From Opisthocomus hoazin (lineage: Eukaryota > Chordata > Aves > Opisthocomiformes > Opisthocomidae): a DNA stretch of 64,000 bases. Shown here piece after piece: positions 1 through 12,403 of this stretch. The position numbers and the translations under genes are program-made. The notes beneath the pieces are model-generated. The model did no database searches. It worked only from the letters and a program-made list of their open reading frames with translations, and had not been told where the DNA came from. Positions within the stretch are counted from its first letter, which is position 1, and the number at the start of each line of letters is the position of its first letter. The stretch lies in NCBI RefSeq assembly GCF_030867145.1, contig NC_134441.1:7690992-7754991 (forward strand). Direction: 5' to 3'.

Positions 1-1939
1 GCAGGGTCTTGCTAAGATGACCTGTGTGGGGAAGGCAGAGAGAAAGCAACCGCCCGCGAAAACTCTGCAAGGCAGAGGGAAAGGCTTCAAAGAAACTGTG
101 CTGCCAGGAGATAAGACTAAATTCCTGCAGCCCATTCAGAAAGGAGGCGATGGGGAGAGTCGCTCTCCCACACACGATTGCAGGCTAGGTGTGACTGCAA
201 TGAATGTGGGATGCCATTCATTCCCCCCCCCCCCCCCCCCATCTCTTTCTGCAAAATCAAGAGCGGGTGCATCCGTGCATTCAGCCCCTGATCCCACGGG
301 TTTAGCCCACGCTGCATGGGTGTTTACTGGGGGTCTGTCCCGTGGTGATCACCACCAGGACCCCGCACCTCCCGGCTCCCCACTCCACCTCGGTGGGTTT
401 TGATAACAGCCCCTCGAAGTCCCGCGAAGGGTTGTTGGGCCAGATTTAAACACGGGCGCTGCCCCTCGGCACAGCATCATCCCAGGGGTCCGACCGACGC
501 GGGGCTCGTGCCGTCGCCCCAGCCCCCTCCCCGCCACGGCACCAACAAAAGAGCTTCGAGGGGTTCATTTGCCGGAGGCGGCAGAGCGAGAGGGAAAGGC
601 TTGTGTCTTTTCTGGCTTTCTGTCCTCATTAGTTGGTGAGTGACAGGGCAAAGCACGTCTCAAAGTAATCAAATTCAGCACCAACGGCCAGGCGAGGCCG
701 GGAGCTGAGCAGGTGGGGGGCTGCAGCCGTGGGCTTCGGGGCAGAGAGGGGCTGGTACGGAGGCATCGCCATCGCACGCCGGCAGGCACACACCGACCCA
801 CAGCAGACAGGGAGCACCCCACAGACACCCAGCCCTGGTGCACCTACACGTGTCTCCAGGCTGCCCGCACCGCTTGCCATGGCGGGAGCTCCCTGCTTCT
901 GCCGACAGCCCCGGTGCCACGCACGCACCCCCTCTCCAGCACCCCACCACGGCTGCTCAGGCCAGGGCACCCACGAAAAAACCCCGTTCTGGCTCCCTAC
1001 AGAACCACACAGTCACTAGATTTGACGCAGGGCAAGATGCAAGCATGTGCCACAGAGGTTGAAGAAGGAAGGGGGACGAGTCCGGTCCCCCCCCTTTTTG
1101 GAGGTGCCCCAGAGCTGGAGCAGCAGCCTGTGCCCTCTGCTCGCCTGGTGAGCTCCCAGCCGTGCTCTCTCCAGAGCCTTGCTCTTTCTGCTAACGCTGT
1201 GCCTGAATGCCAACTCCTCCACGGCTTTCAAAGTGTTCATTTTTAAATCGAAAGAGGGAAGAAGAAGAAAAGGACGTGCCCAGCCCTCTCAGGCATGTGT
1301 AGGAGGGCTGGGATTGATTGAAACGCCTCCTGCCAAGAGGCTGGAAAGTCCCGGCTCTCCCTCCCCACGTTTCTCCTGCCTTCTGCAGGCACCCAAAAAA
1401 ACAAGGGCGCTTCTATCCAAGGGTGCTCCGGCCCCGGGGACAGCGAGCCTGGCCTCCCCGGGGCACGAGGTCCACGCACCCTGCACCGCTCCGTGTTTTA
1501 AGGCATCAAACCTCCCCGACACCTCTGCCATCTGTGTGTGTAAATACGCCGGCTGCCTTCCCCCGCTCGCTCGCTCGCACGCGTCGAGCGCTGCCTCCGG
1601 GATGCTGTCGCCGCAGTTGGCAGCTTTCCTGCTGTGACGCTGCCTTTTCCCTTCCGCGGGCACACACACACACACGAGCGCGGTGTCGGGAGCACACGCT
1701 GGCGGAGCAGCCTCCTGGGCCAATTGCCCTGCTCCCCGCAGCGGGTCCTCCCCCTCCGCGCACATTGTGCCGCTTACCCTGCAAGAATGAATGAAGCCAA
1801 AGTCATCGATCGCTTTTAGCTCATCAGCATCCAGGCAGCAGGTCAGACCGCGGTTCGTTCTTACTTAATCTCCCAAAAATGGATTTAGGGAGTAAAGCAG
1901 ATATTCTGTCTTTTCTTTGACACTTAATCAGTCTGGGTC

Positions 1940-2600
1940 ACACAGAATGACAGAATGGTCGGGGTTGGAAGGGACCTCTGTGGGTCACCCAGTCCAACCC
2001 TCCTGCCGAAGCAGGGTCACCTACAGTAGGCTGTAGAGGACCTTGTCCAGGCGGGGCTTGAATATCTCCAGAGAAGGAGACTCCACAGCCTCCCTGGGCA
2101 GCCTGGGCCAGGGCTCCGTCACCCTCAGAGGGAAGAAGTTCTTCCTCATGTTCAGCTGGAGCTTCCTCTGCTCCAGTTTGTGCCTGTTGCCCCTTGTCCT
2201 GTCGCTGGGCACCACTGGAAAGAGTCTGGCCCCGTCCTCCTGACCCCCACCCTGCAGATATTTGTAAGCATATATTAGGTCCCCTCGCAGCCTTCTCTTC
2301 TCCAGGCTGAACAAGCCCAGCTCCCTCAGCCTCTCCTCGTAGCAGAGATGCTCCAGTCCCCTCCTCATCCTCGTAGCCCTCCGCTGGACTCTCTCCAGTA
2401 GCTCCTCATCTTTCTGGAACTGGGGAGCCCAGAACTGGACAGAGTACTCCAGATGAGGCCTCACCAGGGCAGTGTAGAGGGGAAGGAGAATCTCCCTCGA
2501 CCTGCTGGCCACACTCCTCTGAATGCATCCCAGGATCCCATTGGCCCTCTTGGCACCCAGGGCACACTGCTGGCTCATGGTCACCCTGTCGTCAGGCACA
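1940..2600 (-). mobile_element. CR1 LINE fragment, 5'-truncated
   Basis: Read on the minus strand it encodes the last part of the CR1 ORF2 product, with the recognisable stretches [29 protein letters not shown] and [14 protein letters not shown]. The CR1 3' end lies at the low-coordinate side, where the CACAGAATG-type terminal motif is found. The copy covers only the 3' end of the element, the usual CR1 pattern, and breaks off near 2600. Confidence 0.93.
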
Positions 2601-3559
2601 GAGCAAAGGAACACGAGTAAAGCTGAGGGACGAGCGCAGGTTTGTGTTACCCTGTTCAGGATGCAGAGGAGCAGGCGTAAGGCAGGACGTAACGAAGAAA
2701 GGGAAGAACCCAGGAGCAGCTCTCTAGGCCCTGAGGAAGCCCTGGCACATCGTGCCTGCGCCCTCCATCACCCGACCCTCTCCCCGCAGACCCCGGGCGC
2801 TCTCCCGCTGCCGGGTGATGTTTGATCCCCAGGACGCCTGCTCAGGCAACGGGAGCCCAGCGTGGGGTGGAGAGCTGGACCACGCAGCACCGCTTTGAGC
2901 TGTTCCACACGCGGCAGAGAGCAGAAACATTTCTGATCTCAGCGTTCTGTGCAACCGGGATTTAACTCATTTTGATTACGCACGAACTTCTGCCTACGAG
3001 TGCCTCTTCCCCCTTCTCCCCACCTCACCCTTTAATTACCTAGATGGAAGGTGCATCTCCAGTACAGCCCTGACACTGGGAGCCAACCGTTGCAAAGGCC
3101 ACCAGGAGCTGGGATTTTTTCTTTTATTTTTTCCCCCACAGCAAAGAGAATTAATGCACAGCCCCGCATGCCTCTGAACCGTAATCACCATACTCAGCAC
3201 ACACAGAACGCCCCTCGTCTCCTCAAGTGCTGCACAGACATTAAGCATAATTAAGCCTCACAGCATCCCTTTTCAGGTAGGTTAAGAGGAGCACTGAAAA
3301 TGGGAGAGAAAGCAGGGAGCGACAGGCTGGTGCAGGAGAGGTTGTGACTGCAGCTCGCGGCGCTGAGCGCGGCTGTCGGGAGATGGGATCCATCCGGCAC
3401 GGAGCAAGCAGGAGGCACAGTCGCCTCTGGAAATGTTTGCCTGTCAGGCACCCGAAGATCACTACAAGTCCTTTTTCATCCTCCTCTTATTTTTAGCGAC
3501 TCCCGTGTCTCGTAACCCTCCTGGCCTCACCCGGGTGCACCGAGGAGGGGTGCTCCATA

Positions 3560-3685
3560 CCCAGCAGATCCCGACAAGCCCCAGGCACCGGGGAGGATGC
3601 ATCCAGCATCCATGCCTGCCTGCATCCCCTAGGCTGGCTGGATGCATCCCTCCCCGGTGCCTGGGGCTTGTTGGGAGCTGCTGGG
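3560..3685. repeat. Long inverted repeat (hairpin), about 48-bp arms
   Basis: The left arm 3560-3607 and the right arm 3637-3685 are near-perfect reverse complements, with about two mismatches and one single-base bulge, separated by a 29-nt spacer. Both arms contain the motif GATGCATCC and the block CCCCAGGCACCGGGGAGG or its complement. It lies about 0.5 kb upstream of the LZTS1 start codon. Its origin (recent inverted duplication, or a fold-back element) cannot be told from the sequence. Confidence 0.85.
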
Positions 3686-4067
3686 TGGGAGCCATCCCCG
3701 GCACAGGGGAAAGCCCTGCTCTTCCCTGCCTTCCTCGCCTTCCACCCTCCTCCTCCTGGGGCTTCTGCGGAGGGATGGGGAAGCGGGTGCCAGCCTCAGC
3801 AAGCGTCGCTCTCCCTTTGCATGCACCCAAGGACCGACCGGCTCATCTGCACCCACACCCCCCCAGCCCGACACACGCTGACCCATCCCCGGACACGCAC
3901 ACGGGGAAACGCGCACCCCGAGGCGCACACACAGCCCCTCCCCGCGCCGATGCCGCCCCGCACCCACGCACTCGCGCCGTCAGAACCCGACGCCCAGACC
4001 GCGGGCGCAGCGTCGCGCCCACCTCCCGCATCGCTTCTCCTCACCCTGCTCTCTTTGCCTCCCCCAG

Positions 4068-4190
4068 GCTGGCAGCTCCCGGGCGCGGCGAGGTCTTGGC
4101 TATGATCGCAGCCGCAGCCGTCTCTGCCCGCTGCCCGGACCCCTCGCCGCGCGGTTCAGCCGGGCTCCGCTCCCCGCGCCCGGGAGCAGC
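4068..4190 (+). promoter_or_regulatory. LZTS1: Probable 5' UTR part of the first LZTS1 coding exon
   Basis: A strong polypyrimidine tract ending in CCCCCAG at 4061-4067 looks like a splice acceptor, so the first coding exon probably begins at 4068 with about 120 nt of 5' UTR before the ATG at 4191. This implies at least one upstream noncoding exon. The call is inferred from the acceptor shape only. Confidence 0.5.
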
Positions 4191-7100
4191 ATGGGCAGCG
4201 TCAGCAGCCTCATCTCCGGCCACAGCTTCCACAGCAAGCACTGCCGAGCCTCCCAGTACAAGCTCCGCAAGTCGTCCCACCTGAAAAAACTCAACAGGTA
4301 CTCGGACGGGCTGCTCCGCTTCGGCTTCTCCCAAGACTCCGGCCACAAGTCCAGCTCCAAAAGCAGCAAGAATGAGGATTTCTTTTACATCAAGGTCAAC
4401 CAGAAGTCGCACGGCTCCCACCGAGCGGACTACACCTCGCTTGCCGGCGGGGAGCTGGGCGGCCAAGCCGGGACGAGCGGCATGGACTTCGGGACACCCA
4501 CGCCGCAGAAGCTGCTGCCCTTTCCCAGTCAGCTGGAAGTGGTCAGTAGGGGAGATGGCAGCCCCAGAAGTGGGGGGTGTCCACTGGACCATGCCTGGCC
4601 TGAAAGCGGGTGCAGGTCCCACCATGGGGCTGTCGTGGTCTGGGAGGAGGCTCAGAGGCAAAGGCTTGTGCTGAGGAAGCGGGAGGAGAGGGGCAGCGGG
4701 GGGGTGCTGAGGGGACCCTGCCACCCTCTGCTTTCGGGGATTTGGCTCAGCAGCATGGTCCGTATCCCTTCATTTTCCAAACACGCCATTTGCCTCCCAA
4801 CAGTTTTACCCATCAGCATCCTCCCGAGCTTTCGGCCCATGATGGAGCACTGAGCCGTCCCCACCATGAGGGTCTCGTCCTGGGGGGCAGAAGGGATGAG
4901 GGACAACAGATGACGTGGTGTCGGTCTGTGCTGACGGGCTTTGCTCTTCTCCCCAGGGCGCAGAGAAGCCGCCTGTGCGACCGACCGCCTTCAAGCCGGT
5001 GCTGCCCCGGTCCGGTGCCATCCTGCACTCCTCCCCAGAGAACGGGGGTCACCTCTCCCAGCAGCTGCACCCCTCGGACAAAGCCAAGGAGCAGGAGCTG
5101 AAGCCGGTGCTGTGCTCGGGGGGTCTGTCCGACTCCGGCAGGAACTCCATGTCCAGCCTCCCCACCCACAGCACCAGCAGCAGCTACCAGCTCGACCCCC
5201 TCGTCACGCCCATGGGACCCATCAGCCGCTTCGGGGGCTCAGCCCACAACATCTTGCAGTGCGCCATCATCCAGGACAGCAACATGATGAGCCTCAAGGC
5301 CATGTCCTTCTCCGACGGGGGCAACAAGATCCTCAACCCCAGCAAAGCCCCCCACCACCACGCTGCCGAGAAGACTGCTTGCATCCGTTCACCCATCTCC
5401 ACGGATGAGTCCACTATCCAGGAGCTGGAGCAGAAGCTGCTAGAGAGGGAGGGAGAGCTGCAGGAGCTTCAGTCGAGCTTCGAGGAGAAGGAAGTCAGCT
5501 CCTGCCAGGCTTATGAAGAGAAGCAGCGGCGCTGCAAGGAAGAGCTGGAGGGCCTCAAGCAGAAATGCAACAGCAAGCTCAAGCAAACCTCGCAGAAAAC
5601 CCAGCGGACGCAGCAGGTCCTTCACCTCCAGGTCTTTCAGCTGCAGCAGGAGAAGAAGCAGCTCCGGGAGGAGCTGGAGAACCTCATGAAAGAGCAAAAC
5701 CTGCTGGAGACCAAGCTGAGGTCCTACGAGAAGGAGAAGACCAGCTTCGCCCCGGCGCTGGAGGAGACCCAGTGGGAGGTAAGTGGCACTGGAGCAGCGA
5801 GAGGATTCTCAGGGCTGCCGATGCCGAAAGCAAAGCTCACGGAATGCGATAGCTCTGGCACCAGCAATACACCACACAGCTCTTCTCCGTTCCTGTGCCT
5901 ACGTCCAGCAGCACCACGGAGGGTCTGAGCAGAGCAGATGGTGCGTGCACTAAGCCCAGGCTGTAGGAGATAGGTGTTAAAGCCGAGCAGAGCCCTAGTC
6001 TGTCACGCGGAGGCTCTGGAAGTCGTAACTGAGTGACTCACTGCCCCTCTTAACCCCTCAACACTTCACATCAAACAAGGAAACAACTACTGCATAAAAA
6101 AAAACTCAGCCATTAAAACAGCTTCGCGTTCCCAACCTCCAGCACAGGGTTTTTCAGGCTGCGGGCCCCAGAGGAGCAGTAAAGCTGCCTTCCCGTGTGG
6201 AAATAGGAACTACTGGGACTTACTGTGGTCATTTATTAGAGCGCAGTAAAACCTTCCACTCGGTGCTTACGCTTAATTTTCTCACCGATTGGGTATCGCT
6301 GAACAAAGACCATTAAACTGCTGAAAATTTAGAAGCGAGCCTGCTCGCCCGCCTGGATCACACACCCTGACGCCAAGTCAGGGCAGCAGCGCAGGGAGAA
6401 GCGGAGCCGCTGCCCGGCGTGCCTGAAGGAGCGCGGTGCTCAGCTTCGCTCCCTCGCACAGAATCACAGAATGGTAGGGGTTGGAAGGGACCTCTGTGGG
6501 TCACCCAGCCCAACCCTCCTGCCGAAGCAGGGTCACCCAGAGCAGGCTGCACAGCACCGCGTCCAGGCGGGGCTGGAATATCTCCAGAGAAGGAGACTCC
6601 ACAGCCTCCCTGGGCAGCCTGTTCCAGTGCTCCATCACCCTCAGAGGGAAGAAGTTCTTCCTCATGTTCAGACGGAACTTCCTGTGCCTCACTTTGTGCC
6701 TATTGCCCCTTGTCCCCCTTGCACGCGAGGACTGCGAGGATCACGTTCAGCATCTCTAGTTCATTCGCATTTTCGGGTCACCTTTCCCGGCTGTTCACAA
6801 GCCCTACAGAAACTGCAGCCCCAGGGTCCCACCAAGCGCAGCCGGATGCCGAACCCCCCAGAGCTGTCTCGGGGAGCGGCTGGACCAGCCACGCTCCAGG
6901 CTGCAGCGGGGTTCACACGCTTTGCTCCCAGCTGTGATTTCAAGGGTGCAGGGTGCAGTTGGGTGTCTGCTGGCAAAACGAGCTCGACCAGTTCTGCTGA
7001 CCATGCGAGCCGTCAGCCGTGGTTTCAGCAAACGTGTCGGACGGGGTGTTGAGACCCACAGAATCACAGAATAGTAGGGGTTGGAAGGGCCCTCTGTGGG

Positions 7101-8497
7101 TCATCTAGTCCAACCCTCCTGCCGAAGCAGGGTCACCTACAGCAGGCTGCACAGGACCTTGTCCAGGCGGGTCTTGAATATCTCCAGAGAAGGAGACTCC
7201 ACAGCCTCCCTGGGCAGCCTGTGCCAGGGCTCCATCACCCTCAGAGGGAAGAAGTTCTTCCTCATGTTCAGACGGAACTTCCTGTGCCTCAGTTTGTGCC
7301 CATTGCCCCTTGTCCTGTCACTGGGCACCACTGAAAAGAGTCTGGCCCCATCCTCCTGACCCCCACCCTGCAGATATTTATAAACATTTCTAAGGTCCCC
7401 TCGCAGCCTTCTCTTCTTCAGGCTGAACAAGCCCAGCTCCCTCAGCCTCTCCTCGTAGGGGAGATGTTCCAGTCCCCTCCTCATCCTTGTAGCCCTCCGC
7501 TGGACCCAAGCGCTCCCTCAACGCCCTCCATTTCCACACCTCGGTTGAGGGGCGGCAGCTCCTTCTGTCCTCGCGGCTGCTCACCAGCAGCCCTCCATGT
7601 CAGCTGGGGGGTTGATGCGTGGAGAGCGTGGGGTCCCTCCAGCCCCCCCCCCCCCCCCCCGAAAACCAGGGCTCCCTGTGATGTGGCATCTCCCTGGGTG
7701 GGATTTCATGGCTGGGGTCTCCAGATGCTGAACCCCAGCTGTGCCCAGCATGGCTTGCATAGGGTACCCAGGGTGCTGCGGGCTTTCTCCAAGGTGCAGC
7801 CCTAACTCGGGTGCTCCATCCCTCCCAACAGGTGTGCCAGAAGTCAGGGGAGATCTCCCTGCTGAAGCAGCAGCTGAAGGAGTCCCAGACAGAGCTCAGT
7901 ACCAAGACCACGGAGATCCTCAGCCTGAAGGCTCAGCTGAAGGAGGTGAGGGTGAAGATGGAAGGGCTGGAGATGAAGACCCAGGACCTGGAGGGCTCCC
8001 TGCGCACCAAAGCCATGGAGCTGGAGGTGTGCGAGAACGAGCTCCAGCGCAAGAAGAACGAGTCCGAGCTGCTGAGGGAGAAGGTGAACCTGCTGGAGCA
8101 GGAGATCATGGACCTGCGGACGGAGCTCGCCGTCCTCAAGGAGCAGCTGAGCGAAGCCCGGGAGGTGGCCAGGCCCTGTGCCATGGCAGACGATGCTCAA
8201 GCCCTGCAGGGAGAGGTGGAGAGGCTGAGGGCAGAGCTGAAGGCTGAGCGGGACAACAATGAGCAGATGACGTCCAGCTTCCAGCACGAGCGGCAGACGT
8301 GGAAGGAAGAGAAGGAGAAGGTGATTCACTACCAGAAGCAGCTGCAGCAGAGCTACCTGCACATGTACAAGAGGAACCAGAACCTGGAGAAGATGCTCCA
8401 GCAGCTCGCCGCGGGGGAAGACGGCAAGGAGCCCATCGAGCTGGACATACCCGGTGCAGACGTCCCCTACGAGGACATCATCGCCACCGAGATCTGA
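4191..8497 (+). CDS. LZTS1: Leucine zipper putative tumor suppressor 1 (LZTS1/FEZ1, PSD-Zip70)
   Basis: Three coding exons join in frame: 4191-4541, 4957-5778 and 7832-8497, giving 612 aa (human about 596). The start [10 protein letters not shown] is identical to human and carries an N-myristoylation-type Gly2. Residues 1-260 are Ser-rich and low in predicted structure; from about 268 to 580 the protein is a long coiled coil ([38 protein letters not shown]), the Fez1-family domain. It ends in DIIATEI, whose TEI fits a class I PDZ ligand. Known role of the family: a scaffold at postsynaptic membranes and a cell-cycle regulator acting on CDK1/microtubules. Donors are GTCAGT and GTAAGT. Intron 2 (5779-7831) carries two CR1 fragments and a poly-C run. 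The identification rests on near-identity to the mammalian protein over long blocks. Confidence 0.97.
6457..6720 (-). mobile_element. CR1 LINE 3'-end fragment in LZTS1 intron 2
   Basis: This is a minus-strand CR1 fragment with [20 protein letters not shown] and [14 protein letters not shown]. It starts at the terminal CACAGAATCACAGAATGG motif and stops near 6720 in the middle of the ORF2 C-terminal region. It lies antisense to LZTS1. Confidence 0.92.
7057..7508 (-). mobile_element. CR1 LINE fragment in LZTS1 intron 2
   Basis: This second minus-strand CR1 copy lies only about 340 bp from the previous one. It is longer at its 5' side and adds the stretch [20 protein letters not shown]. Because both copies retain their own 3' terminal motif, they are two separate insertions, not one interrupted copy. 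Confidence 0.92.
7647..7663. repeat. Poly-C homopolymer in LZTS1 intron 2
   Basis: A run of about 17-18 C residues follows the second CR1 fragment. Similar C or G runs occur near 224-240, 25125-25139, 41789-41804 and 57961-57979. They are prone to length errors. Confidence 0.9.
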
Positions 8498-10575
8498 GCC
8501 AGCTCTGCCTTCTCCTCCTCGCAGCTCGGGGGGCGGGCGTCTCTTCCAGGCGAGAAGCCCCGTCCCACCGCTCGGCCCACGCCTTGTACAGTTCGGATGA
8601 GCCATGTGTTTGTCAGCGGAGCTGGTGGCCTGGCCAGCTCAGCAGCCCTCCGCCGCCTGTCGTGTTACCGAGGTGAACAAGCAACTCGTGCCAATGGTGA
8701 CGTGCCAGCAGCCCCCCTCACCCCCGCTGCTACTTGGGCAGTGTCCCCTCTGCCCCCTTGTAGGACTGGGAACCCGGCGACGGGGGCGGTCAGGGAACAG
8801 GACTTCAGGGAATTACCTCCCGTCGGGCAACGAGATGATGCAAAACTCCCAGGGGATGCTCTGCTCCAGGCTCGGAGGGATCCCATGATGGCACAGCTCT
8901 GGGGACGGGGACACCACAGCCCTTCCCACCACCTTGAAGAGGAATCGACCACAGCACATTTCCAGCTGCTCCTCACCCATGGCCCGGAGGAGGAGCCACG
9001 CTGCTCTCACACCTCCTGAACCTTCCTCCGGCCGGTGCTGATCTCCAGCGCGGTGGGACCGAGGAGCTGCCTCCTGCACCTCCACTTCTCCCATCCCTCG
9101 GCTGCTACGGTGCCTCAGGAAGGACCTACCCACCCACACGCACCCCACACCTCGTTACAGCCAACACCCCCACTGAAATCACCTTCCACTAATGAGCACA
9201 GCCCACCCCGCACCCATCCTGTCCCGCAGCCGCACCGGCACATCCCTCCTCACCGGACCTGCACGGCCACGGCGAGCCCAGCGTTCCCTGCTTGGGCAAC
9301 CAGATTTGAGAATTGACAGCAGTTTCCAAGCCACGTTCTGACCCGAGGAAGCCAGAGGGAGATGGGTTGTGCTCGCCCCATGGTCCCCTGCCCTCTCACT
9401 TGCCCACTGCAACCCTCCCTCCCGGGGGCCCCGGCTGCCTGGCGTCCTCCCATGCCCTTACATCCGTGGGATCCCAGCAACAGGAGCTCATTAAAAAACC
9501 CCAAAACAACCACTTTCCTTTTGTTTTCTACCCCAGCTCTTAAAATTTCCTCCTGCTGCCTCGGCACAGGCCAGGAGGGAATCAGCCAGCACCCAGCTCG
9601 CCGGGGTGAAGGTCCCCAGCCAGGACCACTTAGTGCCAGTGCAATGGTGTTTCCACTGCCGTGTGTCCGTTTACCCACCCGCGAGCTGGGTGCCAGCCTG
9701 GGAAGCCCTGTCCCAGGGCTGCAGGGGCTCTTGCACGATCCCGTGCTGGAAATTCGGCCAAGGGCTCAAAGCTGTGCACAAGCAGCAAAATTCAGCATCC
9801 CTCACCCCGCTCCAGCCAGCCTGCAAAGGCAACACGCGGAAACCAGTCTGTGCCTTCTGCACCCGCCCCCGAGGACCCCCACCACGCGCCGTCCCGGCAC
9901 CAGCCGACCCTTAGCCATGATCTGCTGGAGGAAAGCCAGCCTCAAACCCCAGTTCCAGCCCCGTGGCTGCAGGTCGGGGCCGCATGGGGTCAGCCAGCCC
10001 CTGCCCAGACCTGCTGAAGGACGTTCTGGAGAGAAGACCGGGAGATGAAGGACGGCACCCGGCTCTGCTCCGGCTCACGAGGCCAGAAGGGATTTTCCGC
10101 ATCATCCAAGCCATAGTCCTGCACCAAGGGCTCTGCATCCCCTCCACACCCGGCGTTGGAGCCGGAGCACAGCGACCAGGAGCTTTCCAGTGCCAAACGC
10201 GTGGGGTGCCGAGCGAGCAGAGCCCTCCCCAGCTGCCCCGTCCCGGCAATGCCCGCGCCCGCCTGCCCAGCCCCGTCCCTGCTCCCGCCGGCCTCGGCGG
10301 CACCGTCCCAGGTCCCCCCAGCCCCGTGTCCTCCCCCGCCAGCGCTGTATGCTGTGATCGCCCGGAGGTGTCAACGTGCTGCCTTCGCACAACGCTCTGT
10401 GTGACCGTCCGCATCGCAGGTGTGTCGCTCCCGGGGCCCGCTCGGCGGCTGGCCGGGCTCAGCCTGTACATATAATTATTTTTCTGCAGGTTTTTTGGAT
10501 GTTATTTCTGGTGACTGATGTAAAACTACTGGTAATTTTATGTTTTTATTTATAAATAAATTTTTTAAAACTTAC
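8498..10575 (+). other. LZTS1: Long 3' UTR of LZTS1
   Basis: No gene-like frame fits after the LZTS1 stop at 8497. The first canonical polyadenylation signal in an AT-rich setting is AATAAA at 10555-10560, preceded by TTTTATGTTTTTATTTAT. A 3' UTR of about 2 kb is typical for LZTS1 in other vertebrates. The extent is inferred; no transcript evidence is available. Confidence 0.65.
10555..10560 (+). terminator. LZTS1: Polyadenylation signal AATAAA, LZTS1
   Basis: The sequence is AATAAA inside an AT-rich island that contrasts with the GC-rich flanks. It lies about 2.06 kb after the stop codon. Confidence 0.65.
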
Positions 10576-12403
10576 TTAGCCTCTCCGAGCATCTGGCTTG
10601 GCAGCATTCGGAGGGCGTTCATCGCCGGTGAGCGGCAACGCAGGACGGTGCTTCACGGTGCCCCTCTCACATCACCCCCGCAAGCCACCAACCATTTGTC
10701 CCGGCACACCAAGGTCCCCGTTGGGGACACCCTTCCACCTGGCCCTGTTTGTTTCCAGCCCCGCGAGCGCTCTGCCGCCTGGGCGAGCGGCGTTATCTCC
10801 GCTGTGCAGCTGGGATAACCCATGCATGGAAAAACGGCACCTCGCCTCCGGCGCACGCGGCGGTATCGGAGAGGAGGAGATAATCCGCCCGGCTCCGCTC
10901 CCAGCCCACGGGCTTCGCCCTCCTGCTCTGCAGGTGAGAGCGATTTTCATCCCAACCCCACGCAGCCCAAAGCCCCCAGCCCCGGCGGTCCCCGACCCCC
11001 TGTCCCCGGAGCGGGTAGGTCCATCTCCCTGGCCGGCAGAGCCAGAGAAAACAGTTACAGAGGGAGAGACACAGTGAAAACGCCTTAACAAAAGCCGAGG
11101 ACATGTTTTGACTATTTAAGCTGTTTTCCTCCAAAACCAATTGACTCAGAGCCTGTTTGCATTGCACGGACCTGGCGGTTTTGCAGGTCTAAACAGCGAG
11201 GAGGGAGGTAAAGAGTGAGGTTGGGAAGCAGAAAATAGGGGGGAACACTCAAACCGCAGAAAGCACTAATCATCCTGACTCCATTCCACAGGGCACTCCC
11301 CCCACTGCAGCCCAGGGTGGGGGGCCCACACCGTGCACAAGCTGCCCCACGTCTCCCAAAAGGGCACCCGACACCCAGCTCCCGCCGATGCTTTTCAGGG
11401 AGACTTTGGCTTCGCTCACGCTGCCCGAGGCGTGAGGGAAGTTTATTTTTAGAGCCTTTGAAAACTGCTGAGCAGGAAGGAGAGGCACCACGTGCGAGGG
11501 CTCTTTCTCCTGAGCAGCACCTTCTGTTACAAGTCACCTCCAAGCATCACGGGCCCCGGCTGCAGGGTGCTGCTGGCTCGGCTGAGCCCTTCCCAGCCTG
11601 GTCCACGTATCTGGGCCAGGGGAGCAGTGAGGAGGAGACCCCCAAGCCAGCCATTATCCCAGGTTATCCCCAGTGACATCCCTGTCCCACAGAGGTGACA
11701 ACCAAATTGCAGATGCTGCAGCACAGCAAAACGGAGACTCACCAGGGCTGAGCAGCCAGAGTCAGGGCAGGCAGGGGAGCAAGCACAGCCCTCCTGAAAA
11801 CACACACCCTGTAATGGCTGCTTCTTCCTTTAAACCCAGTGAGGGTCCCACCCCTTCACCAAAACCCTAACGAAGCTGTTGATGCGAAGAAGCTGTGTCC
11901 TCCCCACAGGCAGGGCTCAGAGCATCCTCTGCCTCGCAGGTGGGCACCATCCTGCCCGTGTAGGGCTGCTGCTTGGCAGGAGCAGGGCTCCACGAGGGCA
12001 CAGCTCCGGCGTTAGGATGCCGTGAGATCACGAGGAAAGCTGAACAGCGGAAGGCAGCCTTAGCCCTGACCCTGCTGCCCTGGGAGGAAGGAGCTGAAAG
12101 CCCTGATAGTTGCATAAAGCCATTCCCTCGTGATACCCAGGGCTTCCTCTGCAGCTGGTTGAACACAAATGGGGTGGCATCGGTGCGTGCCATGGCCCCC
12201 AAGCTCAGGAAGCATCTGAGCACGAGGGGCACAGGCTCGGGCCATGGGGAGCAAAACAGGAGCAGCCCCAGCTCGCGCAGCTCCCCCGGAGTCACGGGGG
12301 TTCCGTGCTTCGTCCGTGCCCCGGGCCAGCTCGGCTCCAGCTGCCCCAGCGCCAACCGCCCTCAAACAGAAGGAGTTTGAATCAGTTGTTGAACTAATCA
12401 GCG

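Larger units (their letters stand above)
1..4067. other. 5' flank or upstream intron of LZTS1, no gene recognised
   Basis: I see no convincing coding exon here; the open frames are short and GC-driven. The stretch holds a poly-C run near 224-240, a short (CA)n at about 1660-1675, a CR1 fragment (1940-2600) and a long inverted repeat (3560-3685). From about 3.8 kb onward it becomes CpG-rich, as expected of a promoter or 5' exon region for LZTS1. A noncoding first exon of LZTS1 may lie here but I cannot place it. Confidence 0.5.

Noticed and set aside
2021-2614. 197-codon reading frame that could be taken for a host gene
   Set aside because: It is the tail of a CR1 LINE reverse-transcriptase ORF, found again at eight other places in the window.
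3560-3685. The hairpin as a microRNA gene
   Set aside because: The size fits, but I recognise no known mature sequence and the near-perfect pairing is more typical of an inverted duplication.
4610-5408. 163- and 155-codon plus-strand frames overlapping LZTS1 exons 1-2
   Set aside because: They are in the wrong frame relative to the conserved protein and are rich in P, R and H codons as expected of a shifted GC-rich exon.
7741-8605. Frames of 168 and 253 codons overlapping LZTS1 exon 3
   Set aside because: They are shadows of the leucine-zipper codons in another frame and on the antisense strand.
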